Below are positions 45,289 through 55,842 of a stretch of DNA of 64,000 nucleotides, one piece after another. Every line of letters starts with the position of its first letter. The first letter of the stretch is position 1. The DNA is from Calendula officinalis (taxonomy: Eukaryota > Streptophyta > Magnoliopsida > Asterales > Asteraceae): NCBI GenBank assembly GCA_963853835.1, contig OY970824.1:1307001-1371000 (forward strand), written 5' to 3'. Under the pieces are notes generated by a model. That model had not been told where the DNA came from. It saw nothing but the letters and a program-made list of their open reading frames with translations, and made no database searches. Position numbers and translations under genes: made by a program.

Positions 45289-46324
45289 TATAAGATTTAA
45301 TATACAATCAAACCAATAGGGTTTTAGTATCCGATATATAATAAATATTCTGCTTTTGAAGTTAAAAGGGGATATTTTAGATTTTATAATTATGTATTCG
45401 TTTAACTAGTTAACTCAAAGAAGTCTTTCTAAAAAATTTTGGGTTGATTGAATCAAAACCCATTGTTTTAATTTGGTTTAGCTTTTTGCTAAACTTGCAT
45501 TTTAATAATATTCAGCCGTTAAAAAAAAAAAGTATGAAAGTTACATATATTAGGACAAGGTATGATGCTAAGTTATACCAATATTAAAAGTATTTTTACT
45601 TTTTAAATATGATTTTAACACTTACCTCAAAATTATAATAATCTTTGATTTAATATTCCTATAATACCTATTTGTGATCCAAAAAAATACCCCAAACCAA
45701 ACACAATTTAAAAAAAAAAAAAAAAAAAAAAAAACCTCATAGCCAAACGCCATTCTCTTGGCAAAACTTGTTTTGGCGGAAAATCAGGTGGCAAAACGCT
45801 ATTTGACGGTGTCAAAATCTCTTTAACAAAATCAATAAAGCCAATATGTTTGCACGATATATTCAAAGAATTTTATCAAAATTAATAAATATCTATAAAT
45901 TTAATTTTACAAATTCTCAGCTAGTTTTATATTGATTTGTCCAAATTTATCACGTGTACTGGCGTACATGAGTCGGACATGTGCATGAGGAAGGGGGCCT
46001 GGTGTGGATATTAATTAGTTAATTACATATTTGTAGTATTTTTTGTCTTCAAATATATAATTTTATATTTACATGTAGAAAAACGCACATAACGTTTGAC
46101 ACGACAAAACCACAATATGCTATGGGTCTGTAACTTAATGATATTAATGATATTCGTATTAATATTTAATGTTACTTATGAATTATAGTTTAAAGTTAAG
46201 AGTTTAAATACTATTGTGGACAAAGTTAAAATAATTTTAAGATATTTTAGGTGTTGTATTAATTATAAACAATATTTTAGTTATAATATTATAATCCTCG
46301 CAACATCAAAGGGATATAAATATA
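45289..46324. other. AT-rich intergenic DNA
   Basis: No gene. A GCCGTTAAAAAAAAAAA string near 45515 matches the 3' end of the SINE at 36898-37090 and may be a stub of it. A poly-A run of about 24 lies at about 45709-45733. Confidence 0.4.
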
Positions 46325-46643
46325 GGTTTTGTTAATGATGGTTGTCACTAACATGCATAAAAAGCTTGTACATTGATTAAAAAAGTAATATTCCTAAAAT
46401 CTAGGGGGTTGTCTTTTGTTATTTTGTCTTCTTAATGACAGCCCTAAGGGCTGTCATTAGCATTTTCCTAAAAATACATCGAATAAATAATGGAAAATGA
46501 TAATGACAGCCCTTAGGGCTCTCATTAAGAAGACAAAATACACAAAAGACAACCCCTGAATTTTAAGAATATTATTTTTTAATCAATGTACAGGTTTTTA
46601 TGCATGTTAGTGACAGCCCTAAGGGCTGTCATTAACAAAACCC
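46325..46643. mobile_element. Foldback MITE with GACAGCCCTAAGGGCTGTC palindromes
   Basis: Two arms of about 140 bp (GGTTTTGTTAATGA, CACTAACATGCATAAAAA, TTGATTAAAAAA, GGTTGTCTTTTGT) face each other around a short centre. The 19 bp palindrome GACAGCCCTAAGGGCTGTC, or a near-copy, occurs three times. Half copies lie at 36781-36890 and 40910-41010. Flanking 9-mers (ATAAATATA and ATAAGTAAT) agree weakly. Confidence 0.78.
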
Positions 46644-46662
46644 ATAAGTAATTTATGATAGA

Positions 46663-48809
46663 TGTAACACCTCAAATTTTAATGCCAAATAGTGGCCAAA
46701 ATAAAACATTTTTCATAAATAAAAGAACTATTCCAAAATATGGATTTACAAAAAACCTTTAGTATGAAAATCAGAGTATAAAGTTTGGTGTTACAAAATA
46801 GATCAAAACCAAAGCTAAGCATAAATCCAATCTAAAGTTCTTCTATTCTAGGCCCCGCATCTCTATCCATGCGTACCTAAACCTTCGATCCCGAACCTGA
46901 GTACATAGCAAAACAAACAAGGAGTACGTGAGACAAAAAACGTCTCGTGAGCTACATGGGTTTAGACCCGATAATAAAATGAATGTCACAATTCATATAA
47001 CCAATCAATATACATATATATATATCCAACTATCCAGTCTAGTCACATTAGTGTGACCCTATCAAACTTGCTTACCTAGCAATCACAACTAACGTGGATG
47101 AGTCGATGGGAATTCACCCCAACTGCCCCTCACTCCACACCTCATGACCGGGAGTATCCCGTGACATCGCATAACTAACGTGGATGAGTCGATGGGAATT
47201 CACATGGGAATTCACCCAACTGCCCCTCACTCCACACCTCATGACCGGGAGTATCCCGTGACATCGCATAACTAACGTGGATGAGTCGATGGGAATTCAC
47301 ATGGGAATTCACCCAACTGCCCCTCACTCCACACCTCATGACCGGGAGTATCCCGTGACATCGCATAACTAACGTGGATGAGTCGATGGGAATTCACATG
47401 GGAATTCACCCAACTGCCCCTCACTCCACACCTCATGACCGGGAGTATCCCGTGACATCGCATAACTAACGTGGATGAGTCGATGGGAATTCACATGGGA
47501 ATTCACCCAACTGCCCCTCACTCCACACCTCATGACCGGGAGTATCCCGTGACATCGCATAACTAACGTGGATGAGTCGATGGGAATTCACATGGGAATT
47601 CACCCAACTGCCCCTCACTCCACACCTCATGACCGGGAGTATCCCGTGACATCGCATAACTAACGTGGAAGGGTCGATGGGAATACGCCCAACTGCCCCT
47701 CAATCCACAACTCATGATCGGGAGTAGCCCGTATCATCACATCATCTCAATCTCATCATAACCCTATGGTTATGCAAATCTAGCTCTTTGCTAGCACTTT
47801 CATCATCATCAAGTTAGTTCAATACTATCATAGGTATAACTAACTATCAACTACTAGTCTACACAATTAAGCAAATAGACCATAACACAAGTAATGAAAA
47901 TATTTAACAGGGCTATGTACTCAGTAAATTCCACACGTACTCACCTTAGCAATATGATGCTCAAATCGTGTTCTTGACACCCAATCTCTTGCTTCACAAA
48001 CCAATCAACTTCCCAAGACTTCACCAAAAGCCTAATACAATTATCACAATATGATCAACATTACAATCTACTAACAATGTGTTCATCTATCTCTAAATAA
48101 CACCCAACAATCCATTTCCCCCAAATATGGTGATTTACCAAACCCTAGGTTTAACCAACCCTTAAGATTCTTACAAATCAGAATCATACACTTGTTTCCC
48201 TTGTTAATACACCATCTATTAAGTGTATACAACACTTATATCACCATAACCCATAACCCAAAGAGCTAGGGTTTCAAAGCCATACACCCAAATACATAGA
48301 TCTTAAGCTACAAAGATCAAAGAGTGAAGATATACCTTTAATCTTCGACTAGGAGTGAAATCTAACAAAGATTTGAGAAGAAATCAACCAAGATCTGCAC
48401 TTGAGCTCCAAAATCGCCAAAAGGAAGAACTAGGGTTTTCTATTTCATCAAATGAGCTCCAACCCGATTTTAATGCTGCACGACAATAGTTCACGACGCG
48501 AACAATAGTTCGCGTCGCTAACTATGCGATTTTCATAGATCGCGATCGTTAATCGGACGTGAACTTCTTCGCGATAAAAGGCCAAACTCCCTGGAGCTAG
48601 TTCGCGATCGCCATCCTTAGTTCGCGACGCGAACTCCTTTAGGCAGCTGGGCTGCACTTTTTCATCTTTGTCTCGACCCGGTTTCGCCCATAACTTTCTC
48701 ATACGGTGTCCAAACGACACGAAACCAATTCCTACGTTCTTTAAACGATTTATCCTTATTTATCATATTTTTATCCAATTTATTTATTTACAAATTTCGG
48801 GTCGTTACA
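46663..48809 (-). repeat. 3' LTR of the gag-only element
   Basis: 2147 bp, containing a 97 bp tandem array (47088-47745) and a cluster of GTTCGCG palindromes (about 48480-48640). The frame at 48448-48720 recurs in the mate LTR only because the LTRs are identical. Confidence 0.93.
47088..47745. repeat. 97 bp tandem array in the left LTR
   Basis: Seven units: a first short unit, five full 97 bp units (47171-47655) with no difference that I could see, and a diverged last unit. The full units contain an internal duplication of ATGGGAATTCAC that the first and last units lack. The core reads CTAACGTGGATGAGTCGATG, then CAACTGCCCCTCACTCCACA and GACCGGGAGTATCCCGTGAC. Confidence 0.93.
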
Positions 48810-50746
48810 ACTATCTTCCCCTTAAAAGGATTCCGTCCTCGGAATCACTCAAAAGAAATTCCAATTTACATTCTACCGAGTATCCATTCTCATTCTCCCG
48901 CGGTTATTACCGTCAACCTTTTCTCATCCCGAATTAGTCAACAATATGTATGTAAACATTCAATTAATCCCGTTAGATCCAAACGGTCAAAAATCAATCT
49001 TAAGCCTTTAGTGCCCAAATGGGCCAAACTTGCACAATTTTGACCACAAGACTTTCAATCCTTTAACCAATCATCTTATACATATAGAAATGACATGACC
49101 CACGCATAATAATCAACTAATTGACCAACACCAATGTCAAAGTCTAGCTTCGACCAAGTTACCACATTCCAACCTCGTCTAATCCTTGACTTACGAACAA
49201 AGTCACTACACTTTAACAATTTCCTTTACCATCGACCTCTAATTATAATTTATCAACCATTAGATACCCAATTCCCAAATTCGACTTGAAAACGCCCAAC
49301 GGGTCAAAGTGACATAATTTGTCTATAACTCTTTTAATTACGTCATTACCTCTTTCTCATACACACAACTAATACATTATACTACTATCATTGCGAGTCA
49401 TTCGAAACGAAAGTCAAAACCCATCCTTAACCAAGTCAACCAATCATATGTTGACAAAACTTGACTTTTGCCTAAAGTCAACCATACTTTTTCCAATTAA
49501 CAGATTCCCTACCCTCGAGATCTCATTCTCGACTTATCACTTCCGGTTACACCCATTAATGTTTCCTTAACAATCGTCCATATTTCCAAAATTTCAAGCC
49601 TTTTCAAATTTCCCCAAGTTCTCACATTCCCTTATGGTCACATCAACCCTTTACCGTTTCTTAACTTTCATTTGGTCACCTATACCATTTCTTAGTACCA
49701 TTTCAATCATCTTCGCCTCACATACCATAATTTCACACAAGCTGACCATATCCTGGTTCCCAATGACAATTGCTTTCTAACAGCATCCTTTTTCTCATAT
49801 TCGAGAAGTCGTAGGCATCCCATACCTATACATGACCTAATGCCACCCGCATTTCCAACCAAATTTTCATTTACCATAACTTAATAGCAATACTCATTAA
49901 CCCCTTGGTTCTATCTTCGTCATATAAACACATACGCATACACACCTACATATATATATACATATATATATCACGCCAACTCAATCTGAACGTATCCATT
50001 ATGCACATATACAATCATATGTATATGTCACCAATACCATCCAAGCATCATCATCATGCGCATATACAACCATATGTATATGTCACGCCAATGTCATCTG
50101 ACATCCATCCTTTCGCATCGCGTAGCCTTGCTACTATCTTACCCATTCGATCATCCAATCGCTCATCGTGCGTTCTAGCACCTCTCCCATAAAAAAAAAT
50201 CGCATTATCTTTTTTTCTTCCCTATTCATAAGTCTCCCATCGAACATAGTGCTTAGCACAATTCATATAATATTATCCTTCCATTATTATATACCTTCCA
50301 AGGCCATCATATAATGTACATGCATTGCACCCCGTGGGTATACCAATAAAATCTCCGATTGTCGTTTACCGTTTCACTTACACATCAATCATCCTTGACC
50401 GGTCCATTTCCTTATTACCGATTTCCAATCCTTTTATTACCACCGGGGTAACCACCAATCTATTCCTTTAACCAAAGTTCACCGGCCAACCCGATCGCCT
50501 TTGAGTCAACCAATCGACTCCGGTCTACATTTGTGACCCATGACTTGGCACACATTAGCCCAACATTCCATGTTCCCGTCTTTCTACATCGCGATACCTT
50601 GAGATATTTATTTCCCAGTCGTAGCCTCACACACACAATGTCATATTATATCACCTCATTATTATGACATCTTGCCCAAACTCGTCATCTTACCCTTAAT
50701 ATCAAATCGATCATCCCTTGCCCCGAAACTTGTTATGGCTACATGC

Positions 50747-50790
<44 letters not shown>

Positions 50791-51174
50791 CAACCATTTC
50801 TACCAATTAAAATATGCCATTCCTGACACTTACTCTTTTCCACCTATGTTACATTTATTAGTTCCAAGGCATCACTATACCTTTACTCATTCTTTTCTTT
50901 CCCATTTACATACATTAGCATTACATTTCTTATCCGGATTCCCGCCAAATACTCAAGTTTCAATTCCAAGATTTCCATTTCCAAATTTCCATTCTTACTA
51001 CAATTCTTACCAAAACTTAGTACTTCATTGTACTACTATCCATTTGTTGGAAACATTTACCGTCCTTGCGGTTCCTCTTTTGATACCATATAATAACATC
51101 AACCCCTATATCCTTACTATCTGCGACACATCGAACCATATTCCTTTCTAAAAATATAATTTCCATACACATAA
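48810..51174 (-). other. Non-coding 3' half of the gag-only element
   Basis: This is where pol should be, but none of its motifs is seen on either strand. The plus strand is rich in C, T and A and poor in G (TCAACC, TTTCC, ACCAATC words). It includes a run of about 38 T (50750-50787), a (TA) patch and a roughly 65 bp imperfect duplication around CATATGTATATGTCAC (50020-50085). The polypurine tract lies at its left end. Confidence 0.7.
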
Positions 51175-51513
51175 CTAACCGGGAAAATCATTCCCCAAAT
51201 AAACATCCACGTCATACAACTTTCCTCCAATTCCTATAACCACCAATCCGTGCGATAATCCAACCATTAAGCTATATCCACACAATATCTTGGCTTGGTG
51301 CATACCCAACCAATCCATACCGATAACCACATCAAACACCCTAATTCCCATGGGCAACAAATCCACCTTAAACTTTCTACCGTCTATTTCTATTTCACAA
51401 TTTCTATAAACACATTCAACCATAGACGTTTTCCCGTCGGCTACTTCTATTTCATAAACCTCATCTAACATTTCGGACGGCACATTCAATTTACAACCGA
51501 ACTCATAAGACAC
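51175..51513 (-). pseudogene. Retroelement aspartic protease, frameshifted and truncated
   Basis: The frame reads SYEFGCKLNVPSEMLDE, then VYRNCEIEIDGRKF and FDVVIGMDWLGMHQAKI, the usual pepsin-like fold of gypsy elements (VIGMDWL motif). It overlaps the end of gag in a different frame. The active-site motif lies at the end of the gag frame as DSDS instead of DSGA, and a single-base shift separates it from the rest. Both changes should kill protease activity. Confidence 0.78.
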
Positions 51514-52856
51514 AACGAATAAGTAGAATCCGAATCAAATAATATAGAAGATGGCATGAAGTTAATGAATAAAGTACCTGATACTACATCGTGCACCTCT
51601 CTTGCTTCCTCTCGAGTCACCTGAAAGGAACGTCCCCTTACTTGAGCCGGTTGCTCTTTCTTTTGAGCCGCGGGCACCTTTGGCTCGATCCTCTTTTTCG
51701 GGCACGCATTGCTATAGTGTCCCATTTCATGGCACGAGTAACACTCCACCTCGGAGAGTGTCTTGGATCTACAATCCCGTGCTATATGCCCCGTCTTTCC
51801 ACAAATATAGCACACCTTCGAAACTCCTCGGCACTCGCCGGCATGGTTCTTCCCGCATCTCTTGCACGGGGCAACGCTTCCTTGCTTGAAGGAATTTGAT
51901 GTGAACTTCCCCTTTTTAGAAGTTCCCGAGCCACTCTCGGCTTTCCTTTTCTCGTTCACATGGGCCCTCACGGCATTCCTTGTCGCATCTACCTCTTCCA
52001 CACCCCGGGCGGCACCAATGGCCTCATCGAGTGTGACCGCTCTCCTTACCTCCAATTGGTAATCCCAAGGTAGCCCACAAGCATACCGGACTACCCTCGA
52101 TCCTTCCTCAAAATAAGTTCTTGCAACAAACGGGAGCAATCCCGTGAACTCCCTTGAGTACTCCTCATCCGACCTATTACCCTTCTTTAGGTTTACAAAC
52201 CTCTCATGCATCTTCTCCAAATCCCCGTCGGGGCAAAACTTTCTCTTCAACCTCGTGGTAAAGTCGTCCCATGACATCTTCTCAATCACCTCCCTCCCGA
52301 GGGTCTCATACACGATATCCCACCACACCATGGCATCTTCTTTCAATAGTTGTGACGCATACGTCACCATATCGGCATCCTTACACTTACTACTACCGAT
52401 AACCCTCTCGGTTTCTCGGATCCACCTCATTGTTACCTTCGGGTCCGAACTACCCGTATACGTGTTTGGCCTACAAGCCATGAATGTCTTAAAAGAACAA
52501 CCATAATTTTCATCGGGTCTCGCCCTTGCATCACTACAACCACCTGTGGAGGATTTTTCCACTCGAGTGCCACCATCCCTGGTTTTCTCATCCGATCTAG
52601 CCTCGGATACACGATCTCCACCCGACCTCTCACGGTCCCCAATGATGCGGTGCACCTCATCGGCCACCACTCCCTTGAGTTGTTCAATAATAGCTTGGAG
52701 GTCCGCCATGGTCACCGGAGTTCTATTAGCTCCGACCTCCGATTCATCAACTTGATGCATCGACGGTTGACTTTCCTGTTCAACCACCACCTCGACATGA
52801 GGTATTTCTTCCTCCCGGCCCTCCGGGGCTTTACCACTTCTATGCGTGGTCACCAT
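51486..52856 (-). CDS. Retrotransposon Gag polyprotein
   Basis: 456 residues from the ATG at 52856, about 250 bases inside the primer site. The order is an acidic N-terminal region, a capsid-like gag domain at about 120-290 (MRWIRETERVIG, AMVWWDIVYE, WDDFTTRLKRKFCP, CGLPWDYQLEVRR), and three zinc knuckles (CKRCGKNHAGEC at 331, CYICGKTGHIARDC at 349, CYSCHEMGHYSNAC at 372). It then runs into the start of the protease. Gag packages the element RNA; here the frame is open throughout, so it could still be translated. The last residues after the DSD motif are frameshifted. Confidence 0.9.
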   Translation of the reverse strand: MVTTHRSGKAPEGREEEIPHVEVVVEQESQPSMHQVDESEVGANRTPVTMADLQAIIEQLKGVVADEVHRIIGDRERSGGDRVSEARSDEKTRDGGTRVEKSSTGGCSDARARPDENYGCSFKTFMACRPNTYTGSSDPKVTMRWIRETERVIGSSKCKDADMVTYASQLLKEDAMVWWDIVYETLGREVIEKMSWDDFTTRLKRKFCPDGDLEKMHERFVNLKKGNRSDEEYSREFTGLLPFVARTYFEEGSRVVRYACGLPWDYQLEVRRAVTLDEAIGAARGVEEVDATRNAVRAHVNEKRKAESGSGTSKKGKFTSNSFKQGSVAPCKRCGKNHAGECRGVSKVCYICGKTGHIARDCRSKTLSEVECYSCHEMGHYSNACPKKRIEPKVPAAQKKEQPAQVRGRSFQVTREEAREVHDVVSGTLFINFMPSSILFDSDSTYSLCLMSSVVN

Positions 52857-53092
52857 TTCTTTCAGTCACGACTATACGAAAGTCATTAAACATTTAGTAC
52901 CTTGTGTATAACCCATTAGCCTCATAAGACTCAATATCCATAATCATATCAATTCTCATCGGTCCCCCTAGGTTCAACCCTAAACTTAATATAAAGTCTC
53001 AAGGTCAACCTATCGATCTCAAGGAATCTTACATTCCTAATGCTACAGTCTAAGACTAGGATGGTCATCCAACCTAATTCACTTAAACTATA

Positions 53093-53104
53093 GCTCTGAT
53101 ACCA
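53093..53104 (-). other. Primer-binding site of the gag-only element
   Basis: The minus strand reads TGGTATCAGAGC three bases inside the LTR border, matching initiator tRNA-Met. Confidence 0.9.
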
Positions 53105-53107
53105 AGT

Positions 53108-55254
53108 TGTAACACCTCAAATTTTAATGCCAAATAGTGGCCAAAATAAAACATTTTTCATAAATAAAAGAACTATTCCAAAATATGGATTTACAAAAAA
53201 CCTTTAGTATGAAAATCAGAGTATAAAGTTTGGTGTTACAAAATAGATCAAAACCAAAGCTAAGCATAAATCCAATCTAAAGTTCTTCTATTCTAGGCCC
53301 CGCATCTCTATCCATGCGTACCTAAACCTTCGATCCCGAACCTGAGTACATAGCAAAACAAACAAGGAGTACGTGAGACAAAAAACGTCTCGTGAGCTAC
53401 ATGGGTTTAGACCCGATAATAAAATGAATGTCACAATTCATATAACCAATCAATATACATATATATATATCCAACTATCCAGTCTAGTCACATTAGTGTG
53501 ACCCTATCAAACTTGCTTACCTAGCAATCACAACTAACGTGGATGAGTCGATGGGAATTCACCCCAACTGCCCCTCACTCCACACCTCATGACCGGGAGT
53601 ATCCCGTGACATCGCATAACTAACGTGGATGAGTCGATGGGAATTCACATGGGAATTCACCCAACTGCCCCTCACTCCACACCTCATGACCGGGAGTATC
53701 CCGTGACATCGCATAACTAACGTGGATGAGTCGATGGGAATTCACATGGGAATTCACCCAACTGCCCCTCACTCCACACCTCATGACCGGGAGTATCCCG
53801 TGACATCGCATAACTAACGTGGATGAGTCGATGGGAATTCACATGGGAATTCACCCAACTGCCCCTCACTCCACACCTCATGACCGGGAGTATCCCGTGA
53901 CATCGCATAACTAACGTGGATGAGTCGATGGGAATTCACATGGGAATTCACCCAACTGCCCCTCACTCCACACCTCATGACCGGGAGTATCCCGTGACAT
54001 CGCATAACTAACGTGGATGAGTCGATGGGAATTCACATGGGAATTCACCCAACTGCCCCTCACTCCACACCTCATGACCGGGAGTATCCCGTGACATCGC
54101 ATAACTAACGTGGAAGGGTCGATGGGAATACGCCCAACTGCCCCTCAATCCACAACTCATGATCGGGAGTAGCCCGTATCATCACATCATCTCAATCTCA
54201 TCATAACCCTATGGTTATGCAAATCTAGCTCTTTGCTAGCACTTTCATCATCATCAAGTTAGTTCAATACTATCATAGGTATAACTAACTATCAACTACT
54301 AGTCTACACAATTAAGCAAATAGACCATAACACAAGTAATGAAAATATTTAACAGGGCTATGTACTCAGTAAATTCCACACGTACTCACCTTAGCAATAT
54401 GATGCTCAAATCGTGTTCTTGACACCCAATCTCTTGCTTCACAAACCAATCAACTTCCCAAGACTTCACCAAAAGCCTAATACAATTATCACAATATGAT
54501 CAACATTACAATCTACTAACAATGTGTTCATCTATCTCTAAATAACACCCAACAATCCATTTCCCCCAAATATGGTGATTTACCAAACCCTAGGTTTAAC
54601 CAACCCTTAAGATTCTTACAAATCAGAATCATACACTTGTTTCCCTTGTTAATACACCATCTATTAAGTGTATACAACACTTATATCACCATAACCCATA
54701 ACCCAAAGAGCTAGGGTTTCAAAGCCATACACCCAAATACATAGATCTTAAGCTACAAAGATCAAAGAGTGAAGATATACCTTTAATCTTCGACTAGGAG
54801 TGAAATCTAACAAAGATTTGAGAAGAAATCAACCAAGATCTGCACTTGAGCTCCAAAATCGCCAAAAGGAAGAACTAGGGTTTTCTATTTCATCAAATGA
54901 GCTCCAACCCGATTTTAATGCTGCACGACAATAGTTCACGACGCGAACAATAGTTCGCGTCGCTAACTATGCGATTTTCATAGATCGCGATCGTTAATCG
55001 GACGTGAACTTCTTCGCGATAAAAGGCCAAACTCCCTGGAGCTAGTTCGCGATCGCCATCCTTAGTTCGCGACGCGAACTCCTTTAGGCAGCTGGGCTGC
55101 ACTTTTTCATCTTTGTCTCGACCCGGTTTCGCCCATAACTTTCTCATACGGTGTCCAAACGACACGAAACCAATTCCTACGTTCTTTAAACGATTTATCC
55201 TTATTTATCATATTTTTATCCAATTTATTTATTTACAAATTTCGGGTCGTTACA
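53108..55254 (-). repeat. 5' LTR of the gag-only element
   Basis: Same length as 46663-48809 with no offset change across it. It contains the second 97 bp array. Confidence 0.93.
53533..54190. repeat. 97 bp tandem array in the right LTR
   Basis: Exact counterpart of 47088-47745 (offset 6445), with the same seven units. Equal unit number in both LTRs fits copying of one LTR at the last transposition. Confidence 0.93.
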
Positions 55255-55264
55255 ATAGATTATA

Positions 55265-55461
55265 CTCCTTCCGTCCCATTTTTATTGTCCACTACAAAAA
55301 AGCACACAATTTAAGAAAAGTACATTAATTATATTATGTCACCAATCAAATTTTCTCTTTCCCACTTAAATGTTTTTTGATTGGTTGAAATTTAGGAAAT
55401 AACATTTTTTGTGGGACAAACTAAAATATTATAGTGGACAATAAAAATGGGACGGTGGGAA
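55265..55461. mobile_element. Stowaway MITE next to the gag-only element
   Basis: Ends CTCCTTCCGTCCCATTTTTA and, in reverse, TTCCCACCGTCCCATTTTTA are flanked by TA. The retroelement inserted only about 10 bp to its left. Confidence 0.82.
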
Positions 55462-55842
55462 TATTAAATTTTATTAACCCACCGACAAAACAAACCCAGG
55501 TTTGATCATTTTAAACACTTCATTGATATCCGAGGTAACTTTTAGTAACGGTAACTCAAAACAGGAACAAGAAACAGAAACAGAAACTGTAAACACAGAA
55601 GATTCTGCAACTTTCTCAAGATCAAATTTTGAATAAAAAAACCCACAACTTGCCACAAATTTCTCAAAAATGGGCCCCAAAAAGCAGAATCCCCATTCAC
55701 ATTTCTCACTCATCAAGCTGTACCTGTACACACTTCAGTTTTCCATGTTACTTTTCTCCAATAACAGATCAAATTACAGATCCCCATAATTCTTTCACTC
55801 ATTTGGACTGTGTGTTTTTGTGTATGTGTGTGTTTTTATGCA

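Larger units (their letters stand above)
46663..55254 (-). mobile_element. Gag-only Ty3/gypsy-type LTR element (TSD ATAGA)
   Basis: Two 2147 bp LTRs (46663-48809 and 53108-55254), TGTAACACC...GTTACA, lie exactly 6445 bp apart base for base; I saw no difference in the stretches compared. The 5 bp duplication ATAGA precedes 46663 and follows 55254. The tRNA-Met primer site (complement of GCTCTGATACCA, 53093-53104) abuts the right LTR, and the polypurine tract (complement of CTTCCCCTT, 48815-48823) abuts the left one, so the element points left. It encodes gag and the start of a protease, with no reverse transcriptase, RNase H or integrase. Gag with zinc knuckles fused to a DSG-type protease suggests a chromovirus-like (Tekay/Del) ancestor; the clade is an inference. 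Confidence 0.93.

Noticed and set aside
47175..47657. Four overlapping identical 63-residue frames (MRCHGILPVM...) on the minus strand
   Set aside because: They are frames through the 97 bp tandem repeat inside an LTR, identical because the repeat units are; the same set recurs at 53620-54102. No start context or homologue.
47088..47745. Regular repeat array considered as a CRISPR-like structure
   Set aside because: Units are contiguous 97 bp copies without unique spacers, lie inside LTRs, and the genome is a plant.
48448..48720. 90-residue frame in the LTR, with a similar frame in the diverged LTR at 60788-61012
   Set aside because: Similarity is explained by LTR homology. The frame is not maintained to the same ends and has no known domain.
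50672..51151. 159-residue plus-strand frame with a poly-Phe run
   Set aside because: Crosses the T run in the non-coding part of the retroelement; no domain and opposite to element orientation.
51591..52889. Several plus-strand frames opposite gag
   Set aside because: Antisense shadows of the minus-strand gag frame.
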